From JAICMB01 sp963802915 (lineage in GTDB: Bacteria > Acidobacteriota > Terriglobia > Bryobacterales > Bryobacteraceae): DNA of 64,000 bases. Under the pieces are notes generated by a model. That model was not told the origin of the DNA, made no database searches, and worked only from the letters and a program-made list of their open reading frames with translations. Location of the stretch: assembly GCA_963802915.1 (NCBI GenBank), contig CAWDKQ010000007.1:1-64000 (forward strand), written 5' to 3'. Below are positions 17,340 to 26,498 of this stretch, piece after piece; within the stretch, counting starts at the first letter, position 1, and each line of letters begins with the position of its first letter. A program made the translations under genes and the position numbers.

Positions 17340-17891
17340 GTGCCCGGCCGACCCCCGAAACGTCTGGATGCCGAGGGGCTCATGAGTGCCGCTTTGCGAG
17401 CACTCGGCTCGCGCGCGCACTCGCAAGGTGAGCTGCGCCAGAAGCTCTCGCGACGCGCGGAACAAGCTGCTGACGTGGATTCCGTGATCGCGAAGTTGAA
17501 GGAGGCAGGCTATCTCGACGACAAGCGTTATGCGGAGAGCTATGCGTCCGCGCGGCTCGAAAACGAAGGCCATGGCAAGATGCGCGTGCTGCGCGATTTG
17601 CGACAGCATCGCATTGCGCCTAAGCTCGCCGAACAAACCGTCGATCGGACGTTCAGCTCGACCGACGAGTTAGAACTTATCGACGCATATCTCAAGCGAA
17701 AATTTCGCGGCAAGGATTTGCCGTCATGGTTATCAGAAGAAAAGAACCTGATGGGCGCATACCGGCGGTTGCGATATGCCGGGTTTTCGAGCGGCAATTC
17801 GATCGGCGTTCTGAAACGCTACGCCGCGCGTGCCGGTGAGTTGGAAGGGACCGAGGAGCCTGAAGAAGAGGCAGGCCACCAGGAAGGATGA
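17340..17891 (+). CDS. recX: Regulatory protein RecX
   Basis: A cytosolic modulator of RecA. From the GTG at 17340 (VPGRPPKRLDAEGL) it is 183 aa, typical of RecX; the frame stays open to 17214 but those extra residues are not conserved. Its three-helix repeats are recognisable: AALRALGSRAHSQGELRQKLSRR, VIAKLKEAGYLDDKRYAESY and the third near YLKRKFRGKDLP / AYRRLRYAGFSSG. RecX binds the RecA filament and limits its extension. recA itself is not in the window. Confidence 0.9.
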   Translation: MPGRPPKRLDAEGLMSAALRALGSRAHSQGELRQKLSRRAEQAADVDSVIAKLKEAGYLDDKRYAESYASARLENEGHGKMRVLRDLRQHRIAPKLAEQTVDRTFSSTDELELIDAYLKRKFRGKDLPSWLSEEKNLMGAYRRLRYAGFSSGNSIGVLKRYAARAGELEGTEEPEEEAGHQEG

Positions 17892-17909
17892 CCTGCCCCG
17901 CAGTTCTGA

Positions 17910-20900
17910 CTAGAAGTAATACCGCAGCGAAAGCTGCAGCGTTCGCGGATTCGATGTTGTCTTACTGGTGACCTCGCCAAACTGGCTCGACGTCGGATTG
18001 AAGTTCGGCGCGGCCCAATTTGGATGGTTGATGAAGTTATACGCTTCGGCGCGAAACTGGAATCCATTGCGCTCATTGATTGCGAACTGCTTAAAGAGCG
18101 ACAAATTCCAGTTCTGAAATCCGGGACCGTAGACCGAGTCCCGAACGCCATCCTGCAAATTAAATGTCCCGGTCGGCGGTGGCGTCACGTTGGCCGTAAA
18201 ATACTTCGGCGAATTCGCGTTGCCGGTTGGACCCGCAAACTGCCCCACCACTGACGGCGCGCTATTCAGAACCCAGAACTGAACGTTACCTTCGCAGCCC
18301 AGGTTGCCGACCTCTCCGACGCCGGCATAGTCGTTATTGCTGCCGATACCGCAGGGCGTGCCGGTTTGGAATTGTGCGCTGCCGCTGATTTCCCAACCGC
18401 CTAACAACTTGCCCCTGAGATCGGTTTTTGAGGCGAAGAACGGCAACTGATATAGGTAGTTCACGATCACCACGTGACGAGTATCGTATTCCGATGGTCC
18501 CCACAGATTGGCCGTATCGTACGTATCGGGCACGATGTCCCTGTAATTCGAGGCGTTATCCATGCTCTTCGAAAGCGTGTAAGACACGCCGAACATGGAA
18601 CCTTTGCTGAAGCGCCGGTTCCAGGACACCTGGAGCGAGTTGTAGGTTGAGTTGGCGACGCTCTCTTCTTCCTGGATTTCGGCGAACCCTTTGTACGGTC
18701 GCAATGCGTTCACGTTCACGCCGGGGTTGGCGAGCAGCGCTCCCGCGGTTGGCTGGTTGATGTCGTAGGTTTCCCATCCATGCAACCCGCGATGAGCTAC
18801 GTAGGCGATAGACAGAACGGAGTTCAATGGAAGCTCTCGTTGGAAGCTGACGTTCCAGTTCCATGCCTCCGGCGGTTTCAGATTGGGATTCAGCGTCGTC
18901 ATCGTGATGGCCGCGGCGGTTCCGGTCGTCAGCGATGCGCCGGGATTATCCACCGATACGTTGTTCACTGTCACGAATGGCTGAAAGGGAGAGTTGCCCC
19001 CGGGGAAGATATTGTCCAACAGCCCCATCCTGGTGACGAAACTCCCGGCTCCCGCGCGCAGTACGGTCTTGCTATTCCACGAATACGCAATTCCAAAACG
19101 CGGTTGCCAGGTGTTGGTCACCTTTTCGTACCACTTTGAGAGGCTCGGAGCGAACAATCCGGTACAAGGCTGGCCGTCGCAGGCCGGCGTCGTGGCTGCG
19201 AGGACTCGACCGATTGCTGAGTTAGGGAAGGCGTTAATTCCTGGGATGACAACTCCGTTGTACGGATTGCCTGTCCCCAGAATGACGTTGCCATTGCTCG
19301 GATTCACCGTCACTGCGTTGGCAGGATTGTACAGGTTGCCGTCGAAATAATCTGCGTTCCCCCACAGCGGATAGAACGGCACGATGGTTGTCTCACGCAC
19401 GCCGTAATCGATGTGCAGTTTCTGAGTTACTTTCCAGGAATCCTGCGCGAAAGCTTCGTACATCTGCCCGCGCCAGATCGTGTAAGCGCGCGGTCCGATT
19501 TCGGTATAACTATCGGCGAGCCCGAGCGCCAGATTCGCCATACCGACACCCGCTGTCGCTCCCAATCCCGTTCGAGCGTCGGTGAATTGGAAGGTTCCGT
19601 TCTGATTGTTACTGCCTCCCGGGACCGTATCGACGTTGATCTGATCGCCGTCGTTCTCGCCGGAATACTCAAAGTTGAAGCCGAACTTGAAAGTATGGCT
19701 TCCCCACACCTTGGTGAGGCTATCCGATGCCGTCCAAATCGGGCCCGAGGAGTGCGATGGATACGGACCGCCAGCCAGGCCGTAGAAATTCGGCACGTTC
19801 ACGGTAGGAATCTTCCCGGGAATGTCCTTGCCGCCGAACAGGTATGGATAGTCGATGCCCAGCTCCGAACGGTTGAATCCGGGGAGCGACGTGTTCACGG
19901 GAATGTACACGTCGTCAAGACTCAATGTCACCCGTGCTTCATTGATCAACGTCGGGCTAAGGGTCCATGTCCAGCCGACAGTGTTCGTCTGATTCGGCCG
20001 GTTGAAGTATTTGCCGGTCAGCCCGGATCCCTGATCGAACGGCTGGTATTCGAAGTACGAAGCATCCGTGCGACGGCCCTCGATATGGTTCTTCTCGTTG
20101 GGCAGGATGTCGATGTTGACCGTCCCCTTGCGCTGGTTGATCGGATGGTTTGCCTGCGCCTCCCAGTTGTTCGAGCCGTTCAGGTAGCCGGGAGTTGGAG
20201 CGGGATATGCGTTAATGATTGCAATCCCATTCGGGCTCAGCACGCTTTTCGGGATTACGTTATTGGGGAAGGGCATGCAGGTGGAAGCGCCGAGACTCGG
20301 GCACGTCGAGGGATTGTAGATCACGGTCCCGGTCTTGTACCACGGGTTTGGACTCAAGAGTTCGCTGAAGTTCCCTTCGCGCATCAGCGTGGTTGGAACC
20401 GCTTCCGTCGATGTATCGGTGAACCGGTAGCGAATCCAATCCTCGGCTACGAACCAGAACAGCTTATCGTGCCATTTGTTGGGCGTAAGCTTCGGAATCA
20501 TGATGGGCCCGCCAATCGTGAAACCGAAGTTGTTGTACCGGAACGGGGACGCGAAGTTCGTAGTGGTGCTGAGATTGCGGGACCAAGTGTTCGCGTTCAT
20601 GTCGGAATTTCGAAGGTACTCGTATGCGCTGCCATGAAACTGGTTGCTTCCGCTCTTGGTGATTACGCGGATCTGGCCTCCCGCCGAGCGGCCATACTCG
20701 GCCGAATAATCCGCTGTCAGAACCTGGATCTCCTGCACGGCATCGACGTCGGCAACGCCGATCACTGCGCCGTTCGCGCGCGTGCGCAACGCCGGAGCGC
20801 CGTCGAACGTGACCAGCGTGTCCTGGGTGCGAGCGCCATTAATGTTGAACGGTTCGCCGGCTCCGACCGCGAAGTTGAAATCGCCCAACGTTGCGCCGCC

Positions 20901-21410
20901 CCGAACGCCGGGTAGGAGCTGAGCCTCGTAAACCGGGTTGCGTCCATTCAGTTCCTGATCCAGAACCTGCTGCGACGTAACCTCGCTCTGCACTGCGCCA
21001 GACTCCGTCTGCAGCGGGCTGGCTGTCGCCGAAACCTCTACGGTCTCGCTCGCGGCACCCACGGAGAGCGTCGCATCTAGAGAAAGAGTAGAGTTAGGCT
21101 GTAACTTGTTACTTGTACTTTGATATTTCTTAAATCCCTGACTTTCTACACTTATAGTATATGAATCGGGTGGAAGATTTGTTACCGTGTAGTAACCGGA
21201 TTCATTGGTTGTGACCGAATGCTCAACACCGGTCGCTTCGCTTCTCACCGTTACTTTGGCATTTGGAATCACCGCGCCGGTGGGGTCTTTCACAAAGCCC
21301 ACAATAGATCCAACGTCGGATTGGCCAAGCGCTAAGCCTAAGCAAAACAGGGCAATAGCGAGAAGTAATGCAGGACGCACTACGGCTCGCGGCGAACACA
21401 CGTAGTTCAT
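17910..21410 (-). CDS. TonB-dependent receptor, Oar-like, with carboxypeptidase-regulatory domain
   Basis: A 1166-aa outer-membrane protein. The signal peptide (PALLLAIALFCLGLALGQ) is followed by a CarboxypepD_reg-like beta-sandwich (IVGFVKDPTGAVIPNAKV...GYYTVTNLPPDSY, about residues 33-115), a plug domain (GRNPVYEAQLLPGV; FNINGARTQDTLVTFDGAP; YSAEYGRSAGGQIRVITKSGSN) and a long beta-barrel ending in an aromatic residue (LQLSLRYYF). The ATG at 21410 has a GGGAG site upstream. Acidobacteria carry dozens of these; the ligand cannot be predicted. No neighbour suggests a specific substrate. Confidence 0.92.
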   Translation of the reverse strand: MNYVCSPRAVVRPALLLAIALFCLGLALGQSDVGSIVGFVKDPTGAVIPNAKVTVRSEATGVEHSVTTNESGYYTVTNLPPDSYTISVESQGFKKYQSTSNKLQPNSTLSLDATLSVGAASETVEVSATASPLQTESGAVQSEVTSQQVLDQELNGRNPVYEAQLLPGVRGGATLGDFNFAVGAGEPFNINGARTQDTLVTFDGAPALRTRANGAVIGVADVDAVQEIQVLTADYSAEYGRSAGGQIRVITKSGSNQFHGSAYEYLRNSDMNANTWSRNLSTTTNFASPFRYNNFGFTIGGPIMIPKLTPNKWHDKLFWFVAEDWIRYRFTDTSTEAVPTTLMREGNFSELLSPNPWYKTGTVIYNPSTCPSLGASTCMPFPNNVIPKSVLSPNGIAIINAYPAPTPGYLNGSNNWEAQANHPINQRKGTVNIDILPNEKNHIEGRRTDASYFEYQPFDQGSGLTGKYFNRPNQTNTVGWTWTLSPTLINEARVTLSLDDVYIPVNTSLPGFNRSELGIDYPYLFGGKDIPGKIPTVNVPNFYGLAGGPYPSHSSGPIWTASDSLTKVWGSHTFKFGFNFEYSGENDGDQINVDTVPGGSNNQNGTFQFTDARTGLGATAGVGMANLALGLADSYTEIGPRAYTIWRGQMYEAFAQDSWKVTQKLHIDYGVRETTIVPFYPLWGNADYFDGNLYNPANAVTVNPSNGNVILGTGNPYNGVVIPGINAFPNSAIGRVLAATTPACDGQPCTGLFAPSLSKWYEKVTNTWQPRFGIAYSWNSKTVLRAGAGSFVTRMGLLDNIFPGGNSPFQPFVTVNNVSVDNPGASLTTGTAAAITMTTLNPNLKPPEAWNWNVSFQRELPLNSVLSIAYVAHRGLHGWETYDINQPTAGALLANPGVNVNALRPYKGFAEIQEEESVANSTYNSLQVSWNRRFSKGSMFGVSYTLSKSMDNASNYRDIVPDTYDTANLWGPSEYDTRHVVIVNYLYQLPFFASKTDLRGKLLGGWEISGSAQFQTGTPCGIGSNNDYAGVGEVGNLGCEGNVQFWVLNSAPSVVGQFAGPTGNANSPKYFTANVTPPPTGTFNLQDGVRDSVYGPGFQNWNLSLFKQFAINERNGFQFRAEAYNFINHPNWAAPNFNPTSSQFGEVTSKTTSNPRTLQLSLRYYF

Positions 21411-21644
21411 TGATTTACTCCCGAAGCAATGAGGTTATAACCGCGAGACAAACGTTAACAGTTATCTCTCGATTATCGGCAAGATCCCGAGATCTATGCC
21501 AGATATCGAACACGAATTAAAAGGAAAAGTTCTGCGCAACCTTTTGCGAATTACCGGTGTTTAAATTTCGGAGACCGCCGGTGCGAGTGACTCTAACCGT
21601 TTCTCTCCCGAAGCGAACTGTCCCGGCACCGGTGGTCGCTGGAG

Positions 21645-21929
21645 CTATCCCCTCACCAAATCTTGTTGTTCCGGATGCCTCTTGATATACGCGGCTACGA
21701 AGGGACATTGCGGAATCACCTTGAGACCGTCGCTACGCGCGTAGTCCAGCGCGGCGCGCGCCAGAGCTCCTCCAACACCTCGTCCCTCGAGCTCGGATGG
21801 CACTTCGGTGTGGACTAGAACTATGGAGTTGGGCTTTCGAAGATAGGTGAGAAAAGCGGTGTAACTGTCGATCTCGGCTTCAAAACGATGGAGGAAAGAA
21901 TTGTTTCGGACGGAGATGGGTTCGGACAT
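21645..21929 (-). CDS. Small GNAT-like N-acetyltransferase (YjdJ type)
   Basis: A 94-aa protein. The motif TEVPSELEGRGVGGALARAALDYAR is the acetyl-CoA binding loop of the compact GNAT family found in YjdJ/GTLF3B-type proteins, followed by VIPQCPFVAAYIKRHPE, their usual C-terminal signature. I chose the internal ATG at 21929 (MSEPIS) over 21962 because the extra residues are not conserved. It probably acetylates a small molecule or protein; the substrate is unknown. It sits 49 bases after a secreted TPR gene. Confidence 0.88.
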   Translation of the reverse strand: MSEPISVRNNSFLHRFEAEIDSYTAFLTYLRKPNSIVLVHTEVPSELEGRGVGGALARAALDYARSDGLKVIPQCPFVAAYIKRHPEQQDLVRG

Positions 21930-21978
21930 ATGAGGCAGGCGCGATCCGCGCCCGCCCCACAATTAACACAACCAGGTC

Positions 21979-22890
21979 TTACCGGCCCTTGGCTTCCGCT
22001 AGCATGAGCTGGGCATTGCGCTTGGCCTGATCCTGCCACGGCCCCGACACCGTGGCCGCCTGTTCGCTGAATTTGGCCGCTTCGGCGATCTGGCCTTTGT
22101 TCAAAGTCATCTTCCCGAGCTGATAATTCACCACCCCGAGTTCGAACAGCGCGGCGCCATAGATCGAAGGAGTGCTTTGGATGAGTGGCAGCGCCGACCG
22201 CAGTTCCTTATTTGCCAGCGGGAACTGATTCTTACCGGCATGCGACATTCCGGCGATATAGTAGCCTTGGCCGAGTTCGGTGCTCTTCTGCTTCTCCCAA
22301 TCGCCTGCCGCCATCCCTTCCGGTTTCGGCCGCCGGGGAACAGCGGCCACCAGCCGCGTGCCGAGCGTGGCCGCGCGATCGTATTGCTTGTGTTCGAAGG
22401 CGGTATTGCAGAGCACCAGTAATAAATCGTCATTGCCCGGGAAGTTCGCGATCGCCTTCTCCGCAACCGCCGGGATCTTCGCCGCCTGGCCGGTCTCGGT
22501 CAGCACCTTGAAGTAATAGAGATATCCTTCGTCGAGGTATTTGCTCTTCGGATTTGCTTTTTCCAGTGTTCCAAACAGATCGACAGCGTCTTCCGCTTTC
22601 GCCTGCACCGCCGTATTGTAGAGCGCATACTCCGTGTACGCCGCAACTTCCTTGGCGTACGTAACCTGCTTCGTCCAGGTATCCTTATCGGCATCTCCCT
22701 GGGGAGCCGGCGAGGTAATGACTTCCTTCGCCGCTCCATTCGTCTCGACCGCCAGTTTCTTTACCTGCGCGGCGTCCTTGTCTGCTACTGCTTTCTGAAG
22801 ATTCTGATATGAGCTGTCCATGTCGACTGGCTCTTTGCTTTGCGCCCAGCCGGCAAGAAGAAAGGTAAAAGCCACTACACCTAGTTTCAT
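21979..22890 (-). CDS. Secreted TPR-like helical protein
   Basis: A 303-aa protein with an N-terminal signal (MKLGVVAFTFLLAGWAQS) and an all-helical body. Repeated pairs of helices such as YLDEGYLYYFKVLTETGQAAKIPAVAEKAI and LLLVLCNTAFEHKQYDRAATLGTRLV look like tetratricopeptide repeats, which bind other proteins. A periplasmic scaffold role is the likeliest reading. It is divergent from the Gfo/Idh-family oxidoreductase gene and followed by the acetyltransferase. Confidence 0.7.
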   Translation of the reverse strand: MKLGVVAFTFLLAGWAQSKEPVDMDSSYQNLQKAVADKDAAQVKKLAVETNGAAKEVITSPAPQGDADKDTWTKQVTYAKEVAAYTEYALYNTAVQAKAEDAVDLFGTLEKANPKSKYLDEGYLYYFKVLTETGQAAKIPAVAEKAIANFPGNDDLLLVLCNTAFEHKQYDRAATLGTRLVAAVPRRPKPEGMAAGDWEKQKSTELGQGYYIAGMSHAGKNQFPLANKELRSALPLIQSTPSIYGAALFELGVVNYQLGKMTLNKGQIAEAAKFSEQAATVSGPWQDQAKRNAQLMLAEAKGR

Positions 22891-23003
22891 GGCAATCTCC
22901 CTGATATGAGTGTTTGGTTGTATTTTATATCCAATGAAGCCTGAGCGAAAGGCCCTCTAGCGTTTCGGGACCGAAGGTTCCGGTTTGTGCCACACTCGTT
23001 TTC

Positions 23004-24347
23004 ATGAATCGCCGTCATTTTATATCCACGGGAGCCGCTGGACTCGCCTACGCTGTCGAGGCCTACGCAGACGATAAACCACGACGTGTCGGACTGATCG
23101 GCACCGGTTGGTACGGTAAATCCGATCTTCTGCGTCTGATTCAAGTGGCCCCTGTTGAAGTGGTCTCCCTCTGCGATGTGGACAAGAACATGTTGTCGGA
23201 AGCCGCCGAGATTGTATCGACGCGCCAGCGCTCGAAGAAAAAACCTAGAATCTTTTCCGATTACCGCGAGATGCTCGCTCAGAAGGATCTCGACATCGTC
23301 GAAGTGGCCACGCCGGACCATTGGCACGCCTTGCCGATGATCGAGGCAGTCAAATCCGGGGTCGACGTTTGGGTTCAAAAGCCGATTAGCGTCGACATCG
23401 CGGAGGGACAAGCCATGCTCGCCGCGGCACGCAAATACAATCGCGTGGTGCAGGTCGGAACGCAGCGCCGTAGCACGCCGCATTTAGTGGAGGCTCGCGA
23501 TAATATCATCCGAACCGGCAAACTCGGCAAGATCGCGCACGTCGATATCTGTTGCTACTACCATATGCGAGCGACCTCGAATCCGCCCGATACGGCCCCT
23601 CCCGCCAATCTCGATTACGAGACATGGACCGGCCCAGCACCCATGCGCCCGTACAACAACCTGGTGCATCCGCGTGGCTGGCGCGCTTTCATGGAGTATG
23701 GCAACGGCATCATCGGCGACATGTGCATCCACATGTACGATATGACGCGTTGGATGCTCGACCTGGGGTGGCCTCGCAGCGTCTCCTCATCCGGAGGCAT
23801 TCTGGTGGACAAGCGCAGTAAGGCAAACATCTCCGACACGCAGACCGCGACTTTCGATCACGGCGACCTGCAGATCGTCTGGCAGCACAGGACGTGGGGG
23901 GATGCTCCGGATCCCGATCCAAATTACGGCTGGTCCGCGACGCTATACGGAGACAAAGGCACTCTGAAAGCCAGCGTCTACGCTTACGATTTCATTCCGG
24001 CCGGCGGCAAAGGCCAACGGATCCACAAAGACGTAACCTACGAGTTCGCACAATATCCCGAGGACAAAACGGAAAAGGACCTGGAGCGTCACGTCGCGCC
24101 GGCGATTCGTCATCACTGGATCGATTTCTTGGCAGCCATCGACAAGCGCACCAAGCCGGTCGCCGACATCCAACAAGGATACATCTCCACTTCGAGCTGT
24201 ATCCTTGCCAATCTATCGATGAAACTCGGCCGGTCGCTGAAGTGGGACGCGGAAAAGCAAATGGTAATCGGCGACGACGAAGCGAATCGACTGCTCGCAA
24301 GGCCCTATCGCGGACCCTACGTCCACCCAACGGCTCAAGCAGTCTGA
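23004..24347 (+). CDS. Gfo/Idh/MocA-family oxidoreductase, Tat-like signal
   Basis: A 447-aa NAD(P)-dependent oxidoreductase. It begins with an RR-containing signal (MNRRHFISTGAAGLAYA), so it is probably exported through Tat in folded form. The Rossmann motif VGLIGTGWYGKSD, the EVATPDHWHA strand and QKPISVDIAEGQ (usually EKP) are family signatures, and GDMCIHMYDMTRWML holds the catalytic His region. These enzymes typically oxidise or reduce sugars, inositols or glycosides. Its 3' end overlaps the convergent aldo/keto reductase by 13 bases. Confidence 0.92.
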   Translation: MNRRHFISTGAAGLAYAVEAYADDKPRRVGLIGTGWYGKSDLLRLIQVAPVEVVSLCDVDKNMLSEAAEIVSTRQRSKKKPRIFSDYREMLAQKDLDIVEVATPDHWHALPMIEAVKSGVDVWVQKPISVDIAEGQAMLAAARKYNRVVQVGTQRRSTPHLVEARDNIIRTGKLGKIAHVDICCYYHMRATSNPPDTAPPANLDYETWTGPAPMRPYNNLVHPRGWRAFMEYGNGIIGDMCIHMYDMTRWMLDLGWPRSVSSSGGILVDKRSKANISDTQTATFDHGDLQIVWQHRTWGDAPDPDPNYGWSATLYGDKGTLKASVYAYDFIPAGGKGQRIHKDVTYEFAQYPEDKTEKDLERHVAPAIRHHWIDFLAAIDKRTKPVADIQQGYISTSSCILANLSMKLGRSLKWDAEKQMVIGDDEANRLLARPYRGPYVHPTAQAV

Positions 24348-25264
24348 ACCAAGGTCATTCTCTTATCGATCTCGGCCAAATCCTGCGACGTCAGCTTCCA
24401 TCCGGCTGCCGCGGCGTTGGCCTTCACCTGTTCCGCACTCTTCGCGCCTGCGATCACGGATGCAATCGCCTTTTGGCTCAGGAGCCAGGCGGACGCTAAT
24501 TCCAGAAGCGTGTGTCCTCGCGATTCCGCGAACTGGATCAGCGCTTCCACCTTGGCCAGATTGTCGTCGGTAAAAACCTTGGGGCCGAATCCGTCTTTCG
24601 CGCGGCTGCCCGGCGGGAGCGGTTTGCCCAACCGATACTTCCCGGTTAGAAGCCCGTTTGCAAGCGGAAAATAGGGAAGGTAAGCCAGCCCCGCCCGCTC
24701 ACACTCCGGAATCACGTCCTTTTCGTCGTCGCGGTGAAACAGGCTGTACTGATTCTGAACGCTCACAAATCGCGCGCCGACCTTTTCTCCGGCCTTCTCA
24801 GCGGCTCGAAGTTGCTCGAGGTTGAAGTTCGAGCATCCGATCTCCCGCACCTTGCCGGCGTCAATCAACTCCTTTAACGCGCCGAGCGTATCCTCGATTG
24901 GCACCGTCGGATCGGGTTGATGAAGCTGATACAAGTCGATATGATCGGTGCCTAGCCGTTTCAGGCTGGCCTCGGCGGCGGAGCGCACGTATTCCGGCCT
25001 GGCGCCTTGATGCTGCTCGTCCAGTTTCATCCCGAACTTCGTCGCGACGATAACCTTCTTACGCCGGTCGCCCAGAGCCTTGCCGAGGAATTCCTCGCTC
25101 TGACCGTTTCCATAAAGATCCGCGGTATCGAAAAAGTTAATTCCTGCATCGAGTGCGGCATCCACCACTTTGGCCGTTGCCGCGGCGTCGATCCGCCACC
25201 CGAAATTGTTGCAGCCGAGTCCGACGACGGTAACGTGTAATGAACCGATACTTCGTGTTTCCAA
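24335..25264 (-). CDS. Aldo/keto reductase
   Basis: A 309-aa NADPH-dependent TIM-barrel oxidoreductase. The tetrad Asp46 (FFDTADLYG), Tyr51, Lys76 (IVATKFG) and His115 (LYQLHQPD) is complete, and the cofactor region VIAGAKSAEQV is at the C terminus. I start it at TTG 25264 because AGAGGAG lies 6 bases upstream; the ATG at 25312 would overlap the preceding gene and adds non-family sequence. It reduces carbonyls of unknown identity and is near, and convergent with, a sugar-type Gfo/Idh dehydrogenase. Confidence 0.93.
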   Translation of the reverse strand: METRSIGSLHVTVVGLGCNNFGWRIDAAATAKVVDAALDAGINFFDTADLYGNGQSEEFLGKALGDRRKKVIVATKFGMKLDEQHQGARPEYVRSAAEASLKRLGTDHIDLYQLHQPDPTVPIEDTLGALKELIDAGKVREIGCSNFNLEQLRAAEKAGEKVGARFVSVQNQYSLFHRDDEKDVIPECERAGLAYLPYFPLANGLLTGKYRLGKPLPPGSRAKDGFGPKVFTDDNLAKVEALIQFAESRGHTLLELASAWLLSQKAIASVIAGAKSAEQVKANAAAAGWKLTSQDLAEIDKRMTLVQTA

Positions 25265-25290
25265 GTCTGTCTCCTCTTTGAGTGAGATGC

Positions 25291-26492
25291 TTAAGGCGCT
25301 TCGACGATCCACGTCGAGACGAAATTCTTTCCCAGGTTGATTCGTTTACCGCGAAAAATGAAGGTGTCGCTCGGCCCGAGGTTCTTCTGCGGAGCCGGCT
25401 TCAATTTCAGTGGCAGGTCCGAGCCCCCTAAAGCGATGGACGAAAAATGGATCTTGAACGTGATCGACGGCACGTATTCGCGCGCCAACTGCGTGAGATG
25501 ACCTCGCACAATCGCGTTCGCCGGAGCGAGAATGCGGCCCGATCCATCCCGAACCGGTTGAGCCAGCGCTGCCTCAACTGCATCGCCCGCCGAGTTGACA
25601 TCCGAATCGATTGTAGTAATCAACCGCAGTTTCAAGATGGCTCCCGGAGGCGGTGGTACTGCCGGCTTTCTCTTCGGCGCCTCTGTAGACACGGCGCTCG
25701 TAGGGTCGTCGAACTTCAAAACCGATTCGGTCGTATACTGCTTGCAACCTTCATAGATGTCTTGTTGTCGAAATACTGCCCGTTGAGGAAAAGAGCGATC
25801 CGCTCGCTCGATTCCGGAATCATGAATTCCCCAATGTCGGATTTTGCCCGCGCGTATCGCATTACCGTGCTTGTGTCACAGATATCAGGATCGCGGATGT
25901 AAGTGGGATGCACGGTAAGCTGCAAAAGATCGGCGTTGCGCGAATCGATCTCCACGATGCCGATGTACCCGGAGATGTATGATCCGGCGGCCGTATTCAT
26001 GACAAACCGGCTCAACTTCCGCGGCACTTCATATTGAAACCGTACGCAGCCTTCGCCCTTGCACTTGCCTTCGACTTTGAACGTGGCGCGCGAGCCGTCG
26101 AAAATCTCCGTCACAAACCCTCCGAAATCGCCCGCCCCCGATAAGCCTCGCGACAACAAATCGCCCGGATCGCTCGACTCAAATTTGTGTTCGCCCGGCC
26201 AGGAGAAGAATTCTTTCCCATCCGTCAACATCACATCGAGGTGCGCCCGGTCAAGCGATGCGAAACGCATCTGATCTGGATCGTTGGCTTGCTGTTCGAT
26301 CAACGCCGAGCACGTTGATCCCCGGCGCGCTGGGATCATGGAAACCTGCCGCACGATCTTCTGCCGGCACACGTATCGCGGGATGCGATGAACCTCGTCG
26401 ATCACCTTCGCCCTTGCCTTTTGGAGCAGCGCTTCCGTATTCTCGTCCGCCCACGCGATGCCAACCGCCGCGAACAATATTAGGAATCTCAT
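25291..26492 (-). pseudogene. Secreted acidobacterial protein, split by a -1 frameshift
   Basis: Two overlapping frames belong to one protein of about 400 aa. The first starts at 26492, 6 bases after the rnr stop, with a signal (MRFLILFAAVGIAWA) and RYVCRQKIVRQV, and runs to NGQYFDNKTS. The frame then shifts near 25755. In the other frame the sequence continues YEGCKQYTTESVLKFDD and on to a beta domain (VEAALAQPVRDGSGRILAPANAIVRG) that resembles outer-membrane or VirB10-like stability domains. One base is missing. Function is unknown; the 'YVCRQ' start matches the secreted gene at 11391-12329. Confidence 0.75.
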
Positions 26493-26498
26493 GACAAC

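Noticed and set aside
19413..20915. 500-codon plus-strand frame antisense to the TonB receptor
   Set aside because: The opposite strand encodes a complete receptor with signal peptide, plug and barrel; the plus frame is rich in Arg/Val with no domain and no ribosome site.
21517..21708. 63-codon minus frame near the acetyltransferase end
   Set aside because: No ribosome site, low-complexity sequence, and overlap with the acetyltransferase C terminus.
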